Positions 1-8,719 of a stretch of DNA of 64,000 bases are shown here, piece by piece. Position numbers and translations under genes: made by a program. Within the stretch, counting starts at the first letter, position 1; every line of letters starts with the position of its first letter. Location: NCBI RefSeq assembly GCF_009857535.1, contig NZ_WWCS01000025.1, positions 1-64,000 on the forward strand. Reading direction: 5' to 3'. This DNA is from Duganella margarita. Its GTDB lineage: Bacteria > Pseudomonadota > Gammaproteobacteria > Burkholderiales > Burkholderiaceae_D. The notes beneath the pieces are model-generated. The model was given only the letters and a program-made list of their open reading frames with translations. It had not been told where the DNA came from and ran no database searches.

Positions 1-385
1 CAGTATTTCTACTGAATATTTCTTTGTTGAGCATTTAATGCTTTTTGTTGCAGCATCAAACGCCCACATTTATCGACTGTAAATTTTTAAAGATCATTCT
101 GTACTGCATGCTGACAAAGCGTTTTGTTTGTCAGCGAAGAGGCAAGATTATGAAGCGTTTCGAATATTTCGTCAAGCTCTACTTCTTCTCTTCTTTTCTC
201 GCTACACGCTGCATTTACATGCGCCGTTTTGCGAGGAGGAGAACTATAGCAAGCCGGATTCACTTTGGCAAGTGCCTGCTCTGCATATACCGTCCAGTCG
301 CCATTTTTTGCAGACTGTCGCAATCGCATGGCGCGTCTGGGCACGGCTGGTTACACTTGCATCATGTTAAGAGTGAAAGCCGTTC
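1..385. other. Non-coding region upstream of the first sensor kinase gene
   Basis: I see no supported gene here. The first 200 bases are richer in A and T than the coding DNA that follows, which fits a promoter region. Short open frames exist on both strands but have no recognisable content and poor codon use. The kinase start at 386 lacks a strong ribosome binding site; the purine-rich stretch ttaagagtgaaag (366-378) just before it is the only candidate. An upstream gene may lie outside the window. Confidence 0.5.
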
Positions 386-1738
386 ATGTTTCCTACGCCT
401 AAAGTGCAAGACACCCTGAAGACCGCCGGCACCTGGCTGCACCGCGGCTTCGACGCCACCGCGACCTGGGTCACCCAGCTGTCGTGGTGGAAGTTCCTGG
501 TGTTTGCCATCCTGATGCTGATTGCCGGCTCGATTCTGCAGGATGAACTGTTTTCGTCGAACCCGATTCAGGAGGAAGAACATGCCCGCAGCACCAAACG
601 CAAAGGCAGCGATACCAATATCCTGATCGACGACAACGGCATTCACTTCAACCCCCGCGGCAAGATCCGCAACAAGAATACCGACGACAGCAGCGAACAT
701 ACGCCGGCCGCCGCACCGGAAGCGGCAGAAACCCCGGAAACGCCAGCCGCGCCAGCCACGCCTGAGACGGCAGAGACGCCCGAAACACCAGCCGCGCCAG
801 CTACCCCGGCCAAACCATCGAAAGGCGGCAAGAACGGCGCCGCCTCCGTCCCCGCCCTGCCGTCGCTGCCGGGCGAAGAAGTCCACATCGACCTGCCGCC
901 GCAAATCGGCGAGGAATTGTCCAACGCGATTGAAGAAGCCGTGGACGACGCCGCCGAGCAAAAAGTGGCGCGCTACCACGGTCAGGCCTCCACCTGGTTC
1001 AAGAGCTTTATTACCTTGCTGGTGCTGGCCCTGTTCGGTACCAAGGCGCTGATGGGCAGCAAAAAGCGCGCCGAGCAGGAAAGCCAGTCGGCCAACGCCG
1101 CCGCCGAGCGCGAATCCATGCAGCGCCAGCTGAGCGAGGCGAAGATGCAAATGATGCAGGCCCAGGTCGAGCCGCACTTCCTGTTTAATACGCTAGCCTC
1201 GGTCGAGTACCTGATCGAGACCGATCCGCCGCGCGCCTCGGCCATGCAGCGTAGCCTGATCAAATACCTGCGCGCGGTGCTGCCGCAGATCCGCGACAGC
1301 GCGCTGATTACCAACCTGGGCCGCGAAGCCGACATGGTCGAGGCTTACCTCAATCTGCTGAAAATGCGCATGGAAGAGCGTTTGACGGTCGACTTCGACA
1401 TCCCCGACGGCCTGCGCACCGCTGCCTTCCCGCCGATGATGTTGCAGTCGATGGTGGAAAACGCCATCAAGCACGGCCTCGAAGGCAAGCCGGAAGGCGG
1501 CACGCTGAAGGTCCGCGCCGATGTCGCCCACAACAAGCTGCGCGTGATCGTCGCCGACGACGGTCTCGGCTTCGGCGCCAAGCCCAGCGACGGCACCGGC
1601 CTCGGCCTGTCGAATATCCGCGAACGCCTGAAACTGCTGCACGGCGAGCAAGGCCAGCTGCTGATCGCCGCCAACAGCCCCAGCGGTGTGATCGTTACCA
1701 TCGAAGTGCCTTATCAGTTGGCTAAAAAAACAGCATGA
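386..1738 (+). CDS. LytS/YehU-type membrane sensor histidine kinase
   Basis: The protein has 450 aa. A first membrane helix lies at about residues 34-51, a non-cytoplasmic region at about 52-203 and a second helix at about 204-222. A coiled segment follows, then the His_kinase domain with the phospho-acceptor His264 in QVEPHFLFNTL and an HATPase domain with DDGLGFG and GTGLGLSNIRERL. The likely periplasmic part holds a Pro/Ala/Glu/Thr-rich stretch (about 108-143) in which ETPETPAAPATP occurs twice. It contains no known ligand-binding fold, so the signal is unknown. The LytTR regulator follows 57 bp downstream, so the two probably form one phosphorelay. The family assignment is firm; the physiological role is not known. 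Confidence 0.9.
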   Translation: MFPTPKVQDTLKTAGTWLHRGFDATATWVTQLSWWKFLVFAILMLIAGSILQDELFSSNPIQEEEHARSTKRKGSDTNILIDDNGIHFNPRGKIRNKNTDDSSEHTPAAAPEAAETPETPAAPATPETAETPETPAAPATPAKPSKGGKNGAASVPALPSLPGEEVHIDLPPQIGEELSNAIEEAVDDAAEQKVARYHGQASTWFKSFITLLVLALFGTKALMGSKKRAEQESQSANAAAERESMQRQLSEAKMQMMQAQVEPHFLFNTLASVEYLIETDPPRASAMQRSLIKYLRAVLPQIRDSALITNLGREADMVEAYLNLLKMRMEERLTVDFDIPDGLRTAAFPPMMLQSMVENAIKHGLEGKPEGGTLKVRADVAHNKLRVIVADDGLGFGAKPSDGTGLGLSNIRERLKLLHGEQGQLLIAANSPSGVIVTIEVPYQLAKKTA

Positions 1739-1795
1739 TTGCTTATTAACGCAATTCGTTGAATAATAATTTAACTAACCACCCATACCCGCACC

Positions 1796-2578
1796 ATGCC
1801 TACAGCAATTATTGCAGATGACGAACGTTTAATGCGCGACCAGTTGCGCATGCGCCTGGGCCAGGTCTGGCCGGAGCTCGATATTATCGGCGAAGCCAAG
1901 AACGGCGACGAGGCGATCGAACTGGTCGACCAGCTCAAGCCGGACTTCACCTTCCTCGACATCCGCATGCCGGGCAAGACCGGCATGGAAGCGGCGGCCG
2001 TGATCGGCAACAAGAGCAACATCGTCTTCGTCACCGCCTACGACGCCTACGCCGTGGAAGCCTTCGAGCGCGGCGCCATCGATTACGTGCTGAAACCGCC
2101 TGAGCCGGAACGCCTGCAGGTGACGGTCGACCGCCTCAAGGGCCGCCTGAGCAAACAGGCGGCGAGCGGCGCGGTGGCCGGCGCCGACATCAACGCCAGC
2201 GTCACCGCCATGCTGGCCCAGCTGACCGAGAAGATCGCCGCACCGAAACCGGCCCACCTGCAATGGATCCAGGCCAGCATCGGCCAGGACTTGCGCATGA
2301 TCCCGGTCGAGGAAATCCTGTTCTTCCGCTCGGACGAAAAATACACCTGCGTGCAGACCGAGAAGTACGAAGCGCTGATCCGCAAACCGGTGCGCGACCT
2401 GGCCGACGAGCTCGACCCGGCGCTGTTCTGGCAGATCCACCGCGCCACGCTGGTCAACGTCAACGCCATCGAAGGCGTCACGCGCGACATCCGCGGCCGT
2501 CACCTGGTGATGATCAAGGGCCGGTCCGACAAGCTGGAAGTCAGCCGCAGCTTCCTGCATCTGTTCAAACAGATGTAA
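1796..2578 (+). CDS. LytTR-family response regulator
   Basis: The protein has 260 aa. The N-terminal receiver domain shows the acidic pocket ADDE, the phospho-acceptor Asp55 in FLDIRMPG, the conserved Thr in FVTAYDAYA and the Lys in YVLKPP. A variable linker (about 125-150) leads to a C-terminal LytTR DNA-binding domain (about 155-258) with the typical IPVEEILFFRSDEKYT and FWQIHRATLVNV segments. It lies directly behind the LytS-type kinase gene and is its likely partner. LytTR proteins bind pairs of direct repeats; I see no convincing pair close to this operon, so the target genes are unknown. Confidence 0.93.
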   Translation: MPTAIIADDERLMRDQLRMRLGQVWPELDIIGEAKNGDEAIELVDQLKPDFTFLDIRMPGKTGMEAAAVIGNKSNIVFVTAYDAYAVEAFERGAIDYVLKPPEPERLQVTVDRLKGRLSKQAASGAVAGADINASVTAMLAQLTEKIAAPKPAHLQWIQASIGQDLRMIPVEEILFFRSDEKYTCVQTEKYEALIRKPVRDLADELDPALFWQIHRATLVNVNAIEGVTRDIRGRHLVMIKGRSDKLEVSRSFLHLFKQM

Positions 2579-2647
2579 ATCAAGTCCCCTCTTCGGTTTA
2601 TGCTTTAGCGTGACTCCACGCGGTCCTGTGGCCGCAGGGAGTCATCC

Positions 2648-3439
2648 ATGCACCGAGCCGCCAAGTCCCTGTTGATCCTGTCCGCGCTGGCCCTCGGCGC
2701 GCGCCTGAGCTGGCGCCTTGGCCAGACCGCCGAAACGCCGCTGCAGGCCGCGCGCGGCCAGGTGCAGCAGCAGCTGGAACAATCCTATTCGCAGCTGCGC
2801 GAACTGTCGGCCGCGCTCCAGACCATCCGTGAAGAAGAGCGCAAGCACATCGCGCGCGAACTGCATGACGATCTCGGCCAGTTGCTGGCGACGCTGCGCG
2901 GCGACCTGGCGCTGCTGCAAAAGCACAGCGGCCACAATCCGGCCGCCCGCAAACTCCAGGCCGGCATGGATGAGTTGCTGATGTCGGCGATCGCGTCGCT
3001 GCGCCGCATCGCCGGCAATTTGCGGCCACGCGCGCTCGATGAGGGTGGATTGTATTTTGCGCTGGAAAGCCTGCGCCAGGAATTCGTCGAGCGCAACAAC
3101 ATCGCCTGCATGCTGGACGCGTCGGAAGAGGATTTGATACTCGATGACGACTACAGCACAGCCATCTTCCGCATCGTGCAGGAAGCGCTGACCAATATCG
3201 CCCGCCATGCCGAGGCCAGCGAGGTGCTGCTGTCACTGTATCGCAACGATGGGACGCTGCATGTGATGATTCATGACGACGGCCGCGGCATCGCCGAACA
3301 GGACATGGACAAGGCCACGTCTTTCGGCCTGATCGGGATGCGCGAACGCGTCTGGGCACTGCATGGCGATATCGCCATCGCCAGCGACGGCGGCACCCGG
3401 ATCATGATCCGCTTGCCGCTGCCGCCCGAACCGGCTTAG
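2648..3439 (+). CDS. NarX/UhpB-type sensor histidine kinase (HisKA_3)
   Basis: The protein has 263 aa. A short hydrophobic N-terminus (about 7-21) may anchor it in the membrane. A coiled coil follows, then the dimerisation and phospho-acceptor segment EEERKHIARELHDDLGQLL with His73, and an HATPase domain with EALTNIARHA, HDDGRG and GLIGMRERV. There is no extracellular or PAS sensor domain, so it is a minimal kinase. Kinases of this class normally pair with NarL/FixJ (GerE-type) regulators, but the neighbouring regulator is of the LytTR class and no NarL-type regulator is present in the window. Its stop codon overlaps the stop codon of the convergent porin gene. Confidence 0.88.
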   Translation: MHRAAKSLLILSALALGARLSWRLGQTAETPLQAARGQVQQQLEQSYSQLRELSAALQTIREEERKHIARELHDDLGQLLATLRGDLALLQKHSGHNPAARKLQAGMDELLMSAIASLRRIAGNLRPRALDEGGLYFALESLRQEFVERNNIACMLDASEEDLILDDDYSTAIFRIVQEALTNIARHAEASEVLLSLYRNDGTLHVMIHDDGRGIAEQDMDKATSFGLIGMRERVWALHGDIAIASDGGTRIMIRLPLPPEPA

Positions 3440-4524
3440 AAGGCGTGACGGATGCCCAGGTTGAAGGCTTTGTCGCCGCTACCCGCTTCGTTGTTGTTAC
3501 CCACGGTGTAGCCGGCGCCGTTCTTGTTCTTGATCTTGGCGTAGGCGATGTAGGCACCGGTACGTTTCGACAGATTGTACAGGTAGCCCAGCGCCCATTG
3601 ATCGGCGTCCTGGTTGAACGCGGTCTTGTCGTTCTTGCGGATGTACGATGCCATGATGCTGCCCGAACCCACTGGAACCTGCGCGCCGACCAGCACTTCG
3701 TTGCTGTCGGTGCTGTTCTTCGGCGCCACGGTGTAGTTGTACGGATTGGCGCTGTTAGGCAGCACCGCGCTGTTGACGCCTTTGTCGGCGCCGTAGGCGA
3801 AGAAGGCCTTCACCACCTGGAAGTCGTAGTTGGCGGCGAACATCGTGTTGCGGCCGGTGTCCTGCTGCTTGGCGGCGGTGGTCAGGGTGGCGGCGGTATC
3901 GTTGTTCTTGTTGTTGTACACCAGGCGCGCGTTCAGCGGACCCTGGGCGTAGTTCAGGCCCAGGCCGAACTGACGGCCGGCGGTGGCGCTGCCTTGTTGC
4001 TCGCCCAGCGAGTACAGGGCGTCGGCGCTGAAGCCGCCGGTGGTTGGGGTCGAGTACACCAGCGCGTTGCTGACGCGGGTGTTGGCGCCGGCCGATGGGA
4101 ACAGGTTCTTGATGGTGCCGGCATAGCCCGCGCCGAACGGGTCGGCGACCTGGCTTTGCGCCAGGTACAGCGGGGTGTACTGGCGACCGATGGTCAGCTG
4201 GCCGGCTTCCTTGCTTTTCAGGCCAACGAAGGCTTGACGGTTGAAGATGGTGTTGGTGCTGTCCAGCGTGCCGTCATCGGCTTTGAAGCCGGTTTCCAGT
4301 TGGAAGATGGCCGACAGGCCGTTGCCTAGGTCCTCGGTACCGCGGAAGCCCAGACGGGACTGGCCGCCGATGCCGCTGGTAACTTTGGTCACGTTGCCAG
4401 CTGCGCCACCGCGCTCGCTCACGATACCGGCGTCCACCAGGCCGTAGATCGTCACGTTCGATTGAGCTTGGGCCTGCGCTGCGAAGCCGCCGATGATCAT
4501 TGCTGCCAGAGTAAGTTTTTTCAC
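3436..4524 (-). CDS. Gram-negative porin (Burkholderiales trimeric type)
   Basis: The protein has 362 aa and should form a trimeric outer-membrane beta-barrel for passive uptake of small hydrophilic solutes. The start is a GTG at 4524, which gives a clean signal peptide (KKLTLAAMIIGGFAAQAQA) and a mature N-terminus QSNVTIYGLVDAG, the standard first strand of this family. Longer upstream open frames would bury that signal. Family landmarks are SRLGFRGTEDLGNGL, the QAFVGL segment, and the C-terminal IRHAF ending in Phe, the signal for insertion by the BAM complex. It is a single gene with its own upstream region, ending tail to tail with the kinase gene. Substrate preference cannot be told from the sequence. 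Confidence 0.93.
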   Translation of the reverse strand: MKKLTLAAMIIGGFAAQAQAQSNVTIYGLVDAGIVSERGGAAGNVTKVTSGIGGQSRLGFRGTEDLGNGLSAIFQLETGFKADDGTLDSTNTIFNRQAFVGLKSKEAGQLTIGRQYTPLYLAQSQVADPFGAGYAGTIKNLFPSAGANTRVSNALVYSTPTTGGFSADALYSLGEQQGSATAGRQFGLGLNYAQGPLNARLVYNNKNNDTAATLTTAAKQQDTGRNTMFAANYDFQVVKAFFAYGADKGVNSAVLPNSANPYNYTVAPKNSTDSNEVLVGAQVPVGSGSIMASYIRKNDKTAFNQDADQWALGYLYNLSKRTGAYIAYAKIKNKNGAGYTVGNNNEAGSGDKAFNLGIRHAF

Positions 4525-4650
4525 TTGATGTTCTCTACTTAAGGTTGAAGAAAAAAGACTGCGCTGTTGAATCCACGGCGGCAATCATGCCTGTCTATTA
4601 CTTCAACAATATGACAACGCTAATTTGTTGTAATTCAACATCAGTAGACG

Positions 4651-4675
4651 AAAAAAAAGCCGCGCAAGGCGGCTT
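4651..4675 (-). terminator. Rho-independent terminator of the methyltransferase gene
   Basis: Read on the minus strand, AAGCCGC and GCGGCTT form a 7-bp stem with a 5-base loop, followed by a run of eight T. It starts six bases after the stop codon of the methyltransferase gene and ends the cysB-methyltransferase transcript before the porin promoter region. Confidence 0.85.
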
Positions 4676-4680
4676 CCGGA

Positions 4681-5334
4681 TCATTTCAGGCGGCAACTGA
4701 GCAAATAGTAGTATTGCAGGCGCTCAATGCGAAATTGCTTCGCATGGTTGGTGAAGCGTTTGCGCAGCGTGCTGTCGGTCAGGTAGTTCTTCAGGATCTC
4801 GTAGCGCTGGCCGTCGTCGGCGGTCAGGATCTGGTAGGTGTTGCCTTCCGCATCGGTGCGGGCGATCACCATCGAATTGCCGTCGACATACGATTCGTCC
4901 AGCAGCACCAGCAGCACGTCCTTGCCCAGCTTGGCGCGCAGCATCTTCAGGAACTGCTCGTAGTTTTCGCGCGGCAAATGGGCCCACAGGCCGGCGGCGA
5001 ACACGGCGGTGTACTGACCTTCCAGCCCATCCGGAAGATTAAAGGCGTCCATCTGGCCGAAAGTGACGACGTCCTCGTCCAGGCCGCGGGTTTCCGCCAG
5101 GTCCAGCATTTCCTGCGAAATATCGGTGGCGTAGACCGACTCGGCGGTTTCCGCGATCAGGTCGGTCCAGTACGCGGTGCCGCAGGCCAGTTCCAGCACC
5201 TTGTGGCCGGTAAACAGCTCGGCCACCATCTCTTGCAGATCATCCAGGTCATCAAAGCGCTCTTCCTGAGCGTAGACCTGATCGTAGTTGTCCGCGTTGA
5301 CGGCGTAATATTGTGTCAACTGGTTGGTAATCAT
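4681..5334 (-). CDS. Class I SAM-dependent methyltransferase
   Basis: The protein has 217 aa with a Rossmann-type fold. Motif I is VLELACGTAYWTDLIAE, followed by an acidic residue in YATDIS, then FGQMDAFNLPD and FAAGLWAHLPRE, as in methyltransferase type 11/25 families. The substrate is unknown. The start at 5334 is preferred over one at 5373: it has AAAGAAAG at a good distance and leaves a 13-bp gap to the cysB stop, whereas the longer form would overlap cysB. The gene is co-transcribed with cysB and has its own terminator. The linkage suggests, but does not prove, expression under sulfur control. Confidence 0.85.
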   Translation of the reverse strand: MITNQLTQYYAVNADNYDQVYAQEERFDDLDDLQEMVAELFTGHKVLELACGTAYWTDLIAETAESVYATDISQEMLDLAETRGLDEDVVTFGQMDAFNLPDGLEGQYTAVFAAGLWAHLPRENYEQFLKMLRAKLGKDVLLVLLDESYVDGNSMVIARTDAEGNTYQILTADDGQRYEILKNYLTDSTLRKRFTNHAKQFRIERLQYYYLLSCRLK

Positions 5335-5347
5335 GTTGATGCTTTCT

Positions 5348-6289
5348 TTATAGTTCGTAGTTCTCTTTTTCACCGCTCATGGCCTGTTCGATCAACTTGC
5401 GGTTGAGCGTGGGGGCCAGCAGTTCAATAAAGGTGTAAATATAGCTGCGCAGGTAAGCGCCCTGCTTGACCGCCACCCGCGACACGTTCATGCCGAACAG
5501 GTGGCCGACCGGGATGGCGCGCAGGTTCTTGTCGCGCTCGGCGTCAAACGCCATGCCCGCTATGATACCAATCCCCATGCCCAACTCCACATAAGTCTTG
5601 ATGACGTCGGCGTCGATGGCCTCCAGCAGCACGTCGAGCTTCAGGCCGCGCAGGGCAAACGCGTGGTCGATCTTGCTGCGGCCGGCAAAGGCGCCATCAT
5701 ACGTGATGATCGGGAAAGCCGCGATCTCTTCCAGCGTCGGCTGCCTGGTGCGCAGCAGCGGATGGTCGGGCGCCACCACCACCACGTGCTCCCATTGATA
5801 GCATGGCAAGGTCACCAGCCCGGTCACGCCGGCGATCGATTCGGTGGCGATGCAGAGGTCGGCCTGGTCGCGCTGCACCATCTCGGCGATCTGCTGTGGA
5901 TTTCCTTGCAACAAAGACAAGCGCACCTTGGGGAACTTCACCATAAAAGCCTGCACCACCTTCGGCAGCGTATAGCGCGCCTGGGTGTGGGTGGTGGCGA
6001 TGGTGAAGCTGCCGCTGTCCTGCGCCGCGTATTCCTTGCCGATGCGCTTGAGGCTGTCAATTTCCTGCATGATCAGTTCCACCGACTGCAACACCAGCCG
6101 GCCGGGCTCGGTGAGGCCGCGGATGCGCTTGCCATGCCGGGTAAAGATGTCGACCCCCAACTCCTCTTCCAGCTCGATGATCGCTTTCGACACCCCCGGC
6201 TGCGAGGTGAACAGCGCCTTGGCGGCATCGGTCAAATTGTAGTTCTGGCGTACCGCTTCGCGCACAAAGCGCAATTGATGAAGGTTCAT
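5348..6289 (-). CDS. cysB: CysB-family LysR transcriptional regulator
   Basis: The protein has 313 aa. The N-terminal winged helix-turn-helix is of the CysB type (MNLHQLRFVREAVRQNYNLT, then FTSQPGVSKAIIELEEELG). The effector domain carries TTHTQARYTLP and GNPQQIAEMV, which in this family bind sulfate, thiosulfate or N-acetylserine. It would activate the divergent cysI operon when sulfur is limiting, with O-acetylserine or N-acetylserine as inducer. The length and the divergent position next to sulfate assimilation genes agree. Cbl, a paralogue for organosulfonate use, is the main alternative. Confidence 0.93.
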   Translation of the reverse strand: MNLHQLRFVREAVRQNYNLTDAAKALFTSQPGVSKAIIELEEELGVDIFTRHGKRIRGLTEPGRLVLQSVELIMQEIDSLKRIGKEYAAQDSGSFTIATTHTQARYTLPKVVQAFMVKFPKVRLSLLQGNPQQIAEMVQRDQADLCIATESIAGVTGLVTLPCYQWEHVVVVAPDHPLLRTRQPTLEEIAAFPIITYDGAFAGRSKIDHAFALRGLKLDVLLEAIDADVIKTYVELGMGIGIIAGMAFDAERDKNLRAIPVGHLFGMNVSRVAVKQGAYLRSYIYTFIELLAPTLNRKLIEQAMSGEKENYEL

Positions 6290-6353
6290 TGCAGGTCCTG
6301 GCCCATCTTAAAATTATTAGCGTCCATGCTTATGCTCTATCCTTATATAAGCA

Positions 6354-6383
6354 AATAAAGACTAAGTCGTATGGAATAAAGAC
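6354..6383. promoter_or_regulatory. Candidate CysB operator: AATAAAGAC direct repeat in the cysB-cysI intergenic region
   Basis: AATAAAGAC occurs at 6354-6362 and again at 6375-6383, exactly 21 bp apart, in the AT-rich 153-bp region between the divergent cysB and cysI genes. A spacing of two helical turns on one face of the DNA is what a LysR-type tetramer would use. CysB sites are poorly conserved, so this is a positional inference only. Confidence 0.4.
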
Positions 6384-6442
6384 GAAGTTTATTACTATTA
6401 GCGTTAGTTTGGGGAATCAGCGACTATCCAGGAAGAATATTC

Positions 6443-8137
6443 ATGTATCAATACGATCAATACGACCATCTCATCGTCCGCGAGCGCATCGCCCAGTACC
6501 GCGACCAGGTACGCCGTCGCCTGGCCGATGAGCTGACCGAGGCAGAATTCGTGCCCCTGCGCCTGCAAAACGGCCTGTACATGCAACGCCACGCCTACAT
6601 GCTGCGGATCGCCGTGCCCTACGGCCTGCTGGCATCGAAGCAGATGCGCATGTTTGCCCACATCGCCCGCAAGTACGACCGCGGCTATGGTCACTTCACC
6701 ACCCGCCAGAACATCCAGTTTAACTGGGTCGAGCTGGAACAGACCCCGGATATCCTGACCGACCTGGCCTCGGTGGAGATGCACGCCATCCAGACCTCGG
6801 GCAACTGCATCCGCAACACCACCTCCGATCCGTACGCCGGCGTAGCCGCTGACGAGATCATCGATCCGCGTCCGTACGCCGAAGTGCTGCGCCAGTGGTC
6901 GACCTTCCACCCGGAATTCATCGCCCTGCCGCGCAAATTCAAGGTCGCGATCAACGGCGCCGTCGAAGACCGCGCCGCGATCGCCATCCACGACATCGGC
7001 CTGACCGTGGTGCGCAACGAGGCCGGCGAGATCGGCTTCAAATTCATGGCCGGCGGCGGCATGGGCCGCACGCCGATCATCGGCAGCGTGATCCGCGACT
7101 TCCTGCCATGGCAGCACCTGCTGACCTACACCGAAGCGGTGATGCGCGTATATAACCAGTACGGCCGCCGCGACAACAAGTACAAAGCCCGCATCAAGAT
7201 CCTGCTGAAAGCCATCGGCGTGGAAGAATTCTCGCGCCAGGTGGAAGCCGAATGGGCCGACCTCAAAGACGGTCCGGAAACGCTGACCGTGGAAGAGATG
7301 CAGCGCGTGATCGACTACTTCCAGCCGCCGGCCTACAAGCAGCTGAACGACAGCGACGTCGTCGCCGCGCAGGCCGGCAACAAGGCCTTCGCCAACTGGG
7401 TCAACCGCAACGTCAAGCCGCACAAGCAGCCGGGCTACGCCACCGTGGTGCTGTCGCTGAAGAAGACCGGCGTGCCGCCAGGCGACGCCACCGCCGAGCA
7501 GATGGACTTCATGGCCGACCTGGCGGACCGCTACAGCTTTGGCGAACTGCGCGTCACCCACGAACAGAACGTGGTGCTGGCCGACGTTGAGCAGTCGCAG
7601 TTGTTCGCGCTGTGGCAGGAAGCCAAGGCGCACGGCCTGGCGACGCCGAATATCGGCCTGCTGACTGACATGATCTGCTGCCCGGGCGGCGACTTCTGCT
7701 CGCTGGCCAACGCCAAGTCGCTGCCGATCGCCGCCGCCATTTCGGAGCGCTTCGAGAACCTCGACTTCCAGCACGACATCGGCGAGATCGAACTGAATAT
7801 CTCCGGCTGCATCAACGCCTGCGGCCACCATCACGTCGGCAGCATCGGCGTGCTGGGGGTGGATAAGGACGGCAGCGAATGGTATCAGGTGTCGATCGGC
7901 GGCGCGCAGGGCAACAACGCCGCCATCGGCAAGATCATCGGCCCGTCGTTCTCCGCGCTGCAAATGCCGGAAGTGATCGATCGCCTGCTGAAAGTCTATC
8001 TGCGCGAGCGCTTTGAAGATGAATCGTTTGCCGACTGTGCGCAGCGCCTGGGCGTGGCGCCGTTCAAGGAATTTGTGTATGCCACCCCGATCGCTGAAAA
8101 AGGCGGCCGCCTGGTAGGAGAGGATGAATATGTCTAA
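6443..8137 (+). CDS. cysI: Sulfite/nitrite reductase hemoprotein (siroheme and [4Fe-4S])
   Basis: The protein has 564 aa. It performs the six-electron reduction of sulfite to sulfide. The cluster-siroheme ligands are visible as CCPGGDFC (C-x5-C from the first Cys) and GCINACGHH (C-x3-C), with substrate-binding basic segments such as GHFTTRQNIQFNW near residue 90. The reading frame starts after AGGAAG at 7-bp spacing. No CysJ-type flavoprotein gene is nearby, so electrons may come from ferredoxin or an unlinked partner. It is the first gene of the cys operon, and the DUF934 gene overlaps its end. Assimilatory nitrite reductase is an alternative, but the cys context favours sulfite. Confidence 0.92.
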   Translation: MYQYDQYDHLIVRERIAQYRDQVRRRLADELTEAEFVPLRLQNGLYMQRHAYMLRIAVPYGLLASKQMRMFAHIARKYDRGYGHFTTRQNIQFNWVELEQTPDILTDLASVEMHAIQTSGNCIRNTTSDPYAGVAADEIIDPRPYAEVLRQWSTFHPEFIALPRKFKVAINGAVEDRAAIAIHDIGLTVVRNEAGEIGFKFMAGGGMGRTPIIGSVIRDFLPWQHLLTYTEAVMRVYNQYGRRDNKYKARIKILLKAIGVEEFSRQVEAEWADLKDGPETLTVEEMQRVIDYFQPPAYKQLNDSDVVAAQAGNKAFANWVNRNVKPHKQPGYATVVLSLKKTGVPPGDATAEQMDFMADLADRYSFGELRVTHEQNVVLADVEQSQLFALWQEAKAHGLATPNIGLLTDMICCPGGDFCSLANAKSLPIAAAISERFENLDFQHDIGEIELNISGCINACGHHHVGSIGVLGVDKDGSEWYQVSIGGAQGNNAAIGKIIGPSFSALQMPEVIDRLLKVYLRERFEDESFADCAQRLGVAPFKEFVYATPIAEKGGRLVGEDEYV

Positions 8138-8708
8138 GCATTTGATTATCAAGGGCCGTGAAGTGGTCGAAGACGACTGGCAGGTGCTGCGCCTGGCCGA
8201 ACCGGTGGACGGCGCACCGGTGCACGATCCGGCCACGGTCAGCGTCCCTGCTGGCAAATTCATCGTGCCACTGAGCCTGTGGCTGGTGCAGCGCGAGGTG
8301 CTGGCGGCGCGCACCGCCGCCGGCGAGATCGCCGTCTGGATCGCCTCCGACGAACGTCCGGAAACGCTGAAAGGCCTGCTCGACCAGTTCCCGCTGATCG
8401 CTGTCGACTTCCCGAAATTCACCGATGGCCGCGGCTACTCGATCGCCTACAACCTGCGCACCCGCCTGGGCTGGACCGGCGAACTGCGCGCCGTCGGCGA
8501 CGTGCTGCGCGATCAGTTGTTCTCGATGCAGCGGGTCGGCTTTGACGCCTACTCGGTGCGCTCGGACCGCGACGTCCACGATGCGCTGAAAGGCCTGTCC
8601 GACTTCTCCGAGACCTACCAGGCATCGGTGGACCAGAAGGTGCCGCTGTTCCGCCGCCACGCGCGTCCTGTGCCGGCAGAAATCAACAATGACGGCGCCG
8701 GCATTTGA
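8130..8708 (+). CDS. DUF934 protein of the sulfite reductase operon
   Basis: The protein has 192 aa and belongs to the DUF934 family, which is habitually encoded directly behind cysI in proteobacteria and is thought to assist sulfite reduction or its electron supply. Motifs seen are EVVEDDW near the start, WIASDE, and FPKFTDGRGYS followed by LRTRLGW. The ATG at 8130 is preferred to one at 8124 because AGGAG (8116-8120) then lies nine bases away rather than three. Both starts lie inside the end of cysI, so translation is probably coupled. The biochemical function is not established. Confidence 0.85.
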   Translation: MSKHLIIKGREVVEDDWQVLRLAEPVDGAPVHDPATVSVPAGKFIVPLSLWLVQREVLAARTAAGEIAVWIASDERPETLKGLLDQFPLIAVDFPKFTDGRGYSIAYNLRTRLGWTGELRAVGDVLRDQLFSMQRVGFDAYSVRSDRDVHDALKGLSDFSETYQASVDQKVPLFRRHARPVPAEINNDGAGI

Positions 8709-8719
8709 TTGGAATTGAA

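Noticed and set aside
378..387. GCCGTTCATG at the first kinase start as a LytTR box
   Set aside because: Only a single copy is present with no partner at 21 bp, and it overlaps the start codon.
6404..8422. Long minus-strand open frame opposite cysI
   Set aside because: Antisense to the well-supported cysI and DUF934 genes, with His/Gln/Arg-rich content and no domain.
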